Source of the DNA: Podochytrium sp. JEL0797
Lineage: Eukaryota > Chytridiomycota > Chytridiomycetes > Chytridiales > Chytriomycetaceae
Reading direction: 5' to 3'
Assembly (NCBI GenBank): GCA_027596195.1
Contig: JADGJG010000827.1
Location: forward strand, 1-12,036
DNA: 12,036 nucleotides
Each line of letters opens with the position of its first letter. Positions within the stretch are counted from its first letter, which is position 1. Of the stretch, positions 8,910 through 12,036 are shown piece after piece. Both the position numbers and the translations under genes were made by a program. Below the pieces are notes generated by a model. The model was not told the origin of the DNA, did no database searches, and worked only from the letters and a program-made list of their open reading frames with translations.

Positions 8910-9260
8910 CCGTCGCTGAGATATTGAACTTGCATATAACAAAAATAACCAAAAAAAACTTGAGGGGTCGTGCGAAATGATGCTACAATTGCGGAACGCC
9001 GTCGCGTCCTTCAAAATGCGGATTCAACGATGCAGATTCGGGTTCTTTGATGTGGTACTGGGGATGTTGGCCTTGCTGGATGCAAGTTTTTCTGGAAGAG
9101 GAGAGGGATGTTCTTCAAGGGATATTTATCTTTTCGTTTCTCCCTTCCTTTATTCAAAAAACTAAGTGCGCCAATTTGGATGATTAAAAAAATTGGAAGA
9201 AATTTGAAAAAGGGGGCTTTCACTTTCAACGCCACTTTTCTTAGGAATCACTCCAAAAAC
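8872..9260. other. Intergenic region between gene at 6179 and secreted gene
   Basis: About 389 bases hold the 3' flank of the left gene, the second repeat copy (8988-9086) and the promoter side of the secreted gene. AAAATAAC near 8940-8947 is a weak polyadenylation-like signal. An AT-rich stretch at 9120-9220 with a TATTTAT-like motif (9122-9128) precedes the ATG at 9261. The stretch ATTAAAA...AAATTTGAAAAA near 9182-9212 is shared with the decayed copy at 1228-1260. Confidence 0.5.
8988..9086 (+). repeat. Direct repeat, copy B
   Basis: An imperfect second copy of 8814-8909, offset by about 175 bp. In the matching frame it reads KCGFNDADSGS against QCGFSDADSKT at the true C terminus, then stays open into unrelated sequence. 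It carries no gene of its own that I can support. Confidence 0.7.
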
Positions 9261-11115
9261 ATGCGATCCAATTCGATCCTGGCCCTCCTGGCGTCGGTCA
9301 CTTCGCTCGCCACCGCCACAACACTTTGCTCCACTGACTCGCAGTGCTCGTCCGGCGTCTGCTTCGACAACAAGATCTGCACCGACTGTTTCGCTGCGTC
9401 TGACTGCAAGCCCAACCACACCTGCTACCCGGTCTTGGGCTCCCCTGCCCTTGGCGGTGTCTGCCAGGCATTGCCGGCGGATGCCGAGTTCCTCACGTGC
9501 TCCAAGGACGCTGATTGGTGAGTGATCCGTGATACGCCTGTTACCTTTTTTTGATGTGGCAGGTCATGGCGCATTCGCTTGGATCGCATGATCTAAGCCC
9601 CACGGGACCGTTGGTAACCGCGATCAGCGGTCGGCGAAGGTCCCCGATCAAATCTCCATTTCCCGCCCCCCCCCCCCTCTCTCCCCTGTGACTAATTTCA
9701 AAACCTTTTATTTCCACAGCACGGTGGGCCGCGTGTGTCTTGCCAATGGTGCCTGTTCCTGTGCCAGTGCAGGCCCACGTCCACCGCCCGCGATCCCCGC
9801 CCTTGGCAACTATCCGCTTGACGGAACTCCCTTCATGATCCAGACTTCCACCGGATGCATTGACTACTCGACTGGAGAGCTGATGAGCCAGCCTTGCGAT
9901 CCGTCCAACGATCGTCAATGGTTCTCGTACAGCAACACCACGGACGGCCAGTATTTTTTGATGTCTGGCAGACACATCTTGGTTTTCTTCCTGGACGCGC
10001 ACCACTACAAGAACCCAACTTCACCAGTGGCTGCAGGGGACACCTTGCAGGCGTTCGTCCGTAAGGCGCCTCTCGATGCTTCTCTGTCTCTTTACTTGGC
10101 GGCCGGAGGCCAAATCCAGTCCCCGGGCCCGAACGCGCTTTGTCTGGAAAACAACCCAAGTACCGGCCTGTTGACTTTCCAAGCCTGTAACCCCACCTTG
10201 GCCACTACCTCGCAATTCTTCAATCAGTACATTCCTGTGGTTTCTGCCCCGTTCCAAATCAAGTTCTCAGACTCGCAATGTGTCGATTACACGGACCCCA
10301 CTTCCGTCAACTTGAAACCTTGCGTTTCGTTTTCGAGCTCCCAGCTCTTTTACTTCACCACCCTTCCAGTCGGCAAGGCCTTGACAGCCGTTGGGGACGT
10401 AAACTTTTTCACCGACTTCACTTCCACCGACGGCGGCGACCCACCCATTGATGGCGACACCCCGGGATTGTACCCCTCCCCCATCACTTTTGTGACGTTG
10501 GACAACGGCGGACAAATTCGCCTATTCGATGAAAGCTCGCTGTGCCTGACACCCGCCGGTGCCGTCGCTCCCAACGGTTCCACCGGACTCAAGTTTGTCA
10601 AATGTTCCATCAGTCTCCCACCAGCCGCATCCCAAGTATTTGAAATCTACGTGGCCGCACCCACCAGTTCGACCTCCACCACTTCCACCGCCACGTCCAC
10701 TTCTTCCAGCACTGCGTCATCCACGGCGTCGTCCACTTCCTCCAGCAGCACCGCATCTTCCACTGCCGCAACCACCACAACCACCACCACCGCTGCCGCC
10801 ACGAACGCGTCTTTGAACGCCTCCGCCTCAGTGAAAGCCTCCGCCTCATCCGCTACCACCGCCACCGCTGCCTCTGTGAACCCATCCGCTTCTTCCTCCG
10901 CGGCCTCCTTCGAAACCACCACTGCCGCCGCCATCGCTGCAACAACTGCCACCGTGCCAGGTGCAGGTGTCGCCACGACTACTGGCGGCGCGTATGGGTA
11001 CGTTGCCCCGACCGTGACCGCCGTGGCTACGGGTCGCAACCTGTACGTGAACGGAGGCACCGCTGTGGGCGTCGCGATGGGTGTGGTTGGTTGGGTGTTT
11101 GTGATGGCGCTTTGA
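9261..11115 (+). CDS. Secreted cysteine-rich, lectin-like, probably GPI-anchored protein
   Basis: A 550-residue surface or secreted protein; function not known. Exons are 9261-9517 and 9720-11115, joined by a 202-nt phase-2 intron (GTGAGT donor, CTAAT branch at about 9692, CACAG acceptor) that restores a Cys codon. Residues 1-20 are a signal peptide. Residues 23-100 hold 13 cysteines in a compact pattern (CSTDSQCSSGVCFDNKIC, CKPNHTC, GGVC). Residues about 131-394 contain four units of Cys-x-(D/E/T)...Cys...Gln-x-Phe: C131...QWF, C227...QFF, C273...QLF and C361...QVF. This resembles the C...C...QxW repeats of ricin-B-type beta-trefoil lectins, with Phe for Trp. Residues about 399-500 are a Ser/Thr/Ala-rich, probably O-glycosylated stalk. 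The last 19 residues (532-550) are hydrophobic, after Asn530-Gly-Gly, a good GPI attachment site. It is the intact member of a local family with remnants at 1228 and 11341. An adhesin or wall-sugar-binding role is inference. Confidence 0.82.
9666..9677 (+). repeat. C12 tract inside the intron of the secreted gene
   Basis: Twelve cytosines in a row followed by a CT-rich stretch lie upstream of the branch point in the 202-nt intron. It extends the pyrimidine-rich region and is a likely length-variable site. Confidence 0.8.
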
Positions 11116-11340
11116 AGGAAATTTGGTTTGGTTTCTTAATTAGTTTCTTTGTCGAGGGGGATCTACAGTTTCATATAGAAGACAAAAATACATTTAGATA
11201 TTGGTGATTTTGAGAATGCGAGAAAACAAATTGCGCAAGTTTTCTAACCACGACTGCGTTTACCGACGAGTTGGAGGGGAAAGTATGTACCAACGCTATG
11301 GGCATGGTACGCGTTCGTCGTCGGGGCAAATTCAACGATC
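11116..11340. other. 3' flank of the secreted gene
   Basis: These 225 bases follow the stop codon of the secreted gene. They are AT-rich at first (TTAATTA near 11137) and contain no AATAAA that I can see. Open frames crossing the region on both strands show no recognisable protein. Confidence 0.4.
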
Positions 11341-11530
11341 CCACTGTCACCGTGCCTGGAATGGATGGCGCCACGTCCGCCGGCGGCGCATATTAAAGTG
11401 GCTCGATAACCACCATTTCTGCGCAGTCATAAGAACGTTGCAATTTGAACGTGAGCGGGGATGTGGTGGGTGTTGCGATGGCTTTGGTTGGTTGGGTGTT
11501 TGTGATGGCGCTTTGCTGCGCTTTGAAGGG
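11341..11530 (+). pseudogene. Remnant of the 3' end of a second secreted-gene copy
   Basis: Two blocks align with the end of the intact gene. Block one, 11341-11393, reads VTVPGMDGATSAGGAY then stop, against ATVPGAGVATTTGGAYGY (10945-10998). Block two, about 11438-11530, reads LNVSGDVVGVAMALVGWVFV onward, against LYVNGGTAVGVAMGVVGWVFV. Within it 31 bases (11485-11515) are identical to 11084-11114. The stop codon position is altered: GCGCTTTG is followed by a short repeat (CTGCGCTTTGAAGG), which moves the frame end. A premature TAA and a frame change between the blocks, with no upstream exons, mark it as a pseudogene fragment of a tandem copy. Confidence 0.8.
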
Positions 11531-11534
11531 GGGA

Positions 11535-11550
11535 CCCCCCCCCCCCCCCC
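11535..11550 (+). repeat. C16 homopolymer
   Basis: Sixteen cytosines immediately after GGGGGGA, so the G6 and C tract can form a short hairpin. It lies just past the secreted-gene remnant. Confidence 0.9.
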
Positions 11551-11927
11551 TCGACTCTGAGGGGACTGGGAGGGGAAGCCCGCAAGAAAATCTAAATTAT
11601 TTTTTGAAGATATATTCCCCAGATACCGATTGGTCGGACGCGCCGTAGCGAGACAGTTCAGCACGCATTGAGCCACTTGAGCGCGATGCGGCCGCATGAT
11701 GGGCGTTTATGAATCTACCCTAATTTTCTTTCGGGCAAAATTTACAGATTTGGCGATAATTGGAGAAAACATTCGGAAAAATAATCCAGTAGTGCGGTGG
11801 GATTGCCAACTGATTGGCGATTCGGGATGGGGTGGGGGTATAAGCCTGCTCAACGGTTTTCAACAATTAAAAAGATGTAAGTTGGTCAGGGTTAATGCAG
11901 TTTTTAGAGGAAATTCAGAGATGGGAT

Positions 11928-11951
11928 GGGGGGGGGGGGGGGGGGGGGGGG
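11928..11951 (+). repeat. G24 homopolymer
   Basis: Twenty-four guanines in a row, followed at once by AT-rich low-complexity DNA. The true length is uncertain, since such tracts are error-prone in sequencing. It could form G-quadruplex structures. Confidence 0.9.
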
Positions 11952-12036
11952 TAAAAAAAATTATTTTTATATATTCATTTATTTATAAAAAGTCTAAAAA
12001 TTAAAAAAAATTAAGAAGATTAAAAACAAATAAAAA

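Larger units (their letters stand above)
11531..12036. other. Non-coding right end with homopolymer tracts
   Basis: I see no gene here. The stretch holds a C16 tract (11535-11550), then about 375 bases of mixed sequence, a G24 tract and a final AT-rich low-complexity end (11952-12036). A 102-codon open frame from 11696 runs through the G-tract and has no protein-like composition. Confidence 0.5.

Noticed and set aside
10647..11060. 137-codon minus-strand open frame rich in Ala, Val and Glu
   Set aside because: It is the mirror of the Ser/Thr/Ala-rich stalk codons of the secreted gene; low complexity explains the openness.
11201..11560. 119-codon plus-strand open frame
   Set aside because: It crosses the secreted-gene remnant in the wrong frame; the homologous frame shows stops and frame changes.
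11696..12004. 102-codon open frame at the right end
   Set aside because: It runs through the G24 tract into AT-rich low-complexity DNA and has no recognisable motif or good start context.

Overview
The window looks like compact genomic DNA from a fungus, probably an early-diverging zoosporic (chytrid-like) lineage. The support is many short GT-AG introns (about 40-200 nt), CTAAY/CTGAY-like branch points, very short intergenic spacers, a fungal-type alpha/beta-hydrolase of the yeast YML020W family, a Gvp36-type BAR protein, and a cysteine-rich secreted protein with a Ser/Thr/Ala stalk and a GPI-type tail. The lineage is an inference; no rRNA or marker gene is present. All gene models below were built by hand from splice signals, frame continuity and family resemblance.

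Layout, left to right. (1) 24-818, minus: 5' part of a Gvp36-like BAR-domain gene that runs off the left edge. (2) About 1228-1510, plus: a decayed 5' fragment (leader, signal peptide, first cysteines) of a paralogue of the secreted gene found at 9261. (3) 1598-3360, minus: a five-exon YML020W-like hydrolase with a GxSxG-type elbow. (4) 3397-4714, plus: a two-exon WD40 protein of the WRAP53/TCAB1 family. The start codons of (3) and (4) are only 36 bp apart, and that gap holds a 19-bp palindrome centred on a perfect Gcn4/AP-1-type site. (5) 4750-5801, minus: a six-exon PITH-domain protein (PITHD1 family) with a His/Asp-rich N terminus. It converges on the WD40 gene with 35 bp between stop codons.

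(6) 6179-8871, plus: a roughly eight-exon gene for a 774-residue protein that I do not recognise. It has a coiled coil and two Asp motifs that faintly recall RNase H-fold transposases. Its last 58 bp of coding sequence plus about 38 bp of 3' flank are repeated about 175 bp downstream. (7) 9261-11115, plus: a two-exon, 550-residue secreted, probably GPI-anchored protein with a 13-cysteine N-terminal region, four lectin-like Cys...Cys...Q-x-F units and a Ser/Thr/Ala stalk. (8) About 11341-11530, plus: a remnant of the 3' end of a second copy of gene 7, with 31 identical bases in the anchor-signal region. (9) The window ends in non-coding DNA with a C16 tract, a G24 tract and AT-rich sequence.

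Genes 1, 3, 4 and 5 look like conserved housekeeping genes for membrane shaping, possible lipid or ester hydrolysis, RNP/telomerase biogenesis and a thioredoxin-associated PITH protein. Genes 6 and 7 and their fragments form an accessory part with signs of local duplication and decay. I see no tRNA, rRNA, CRISPR array or complete transposon.
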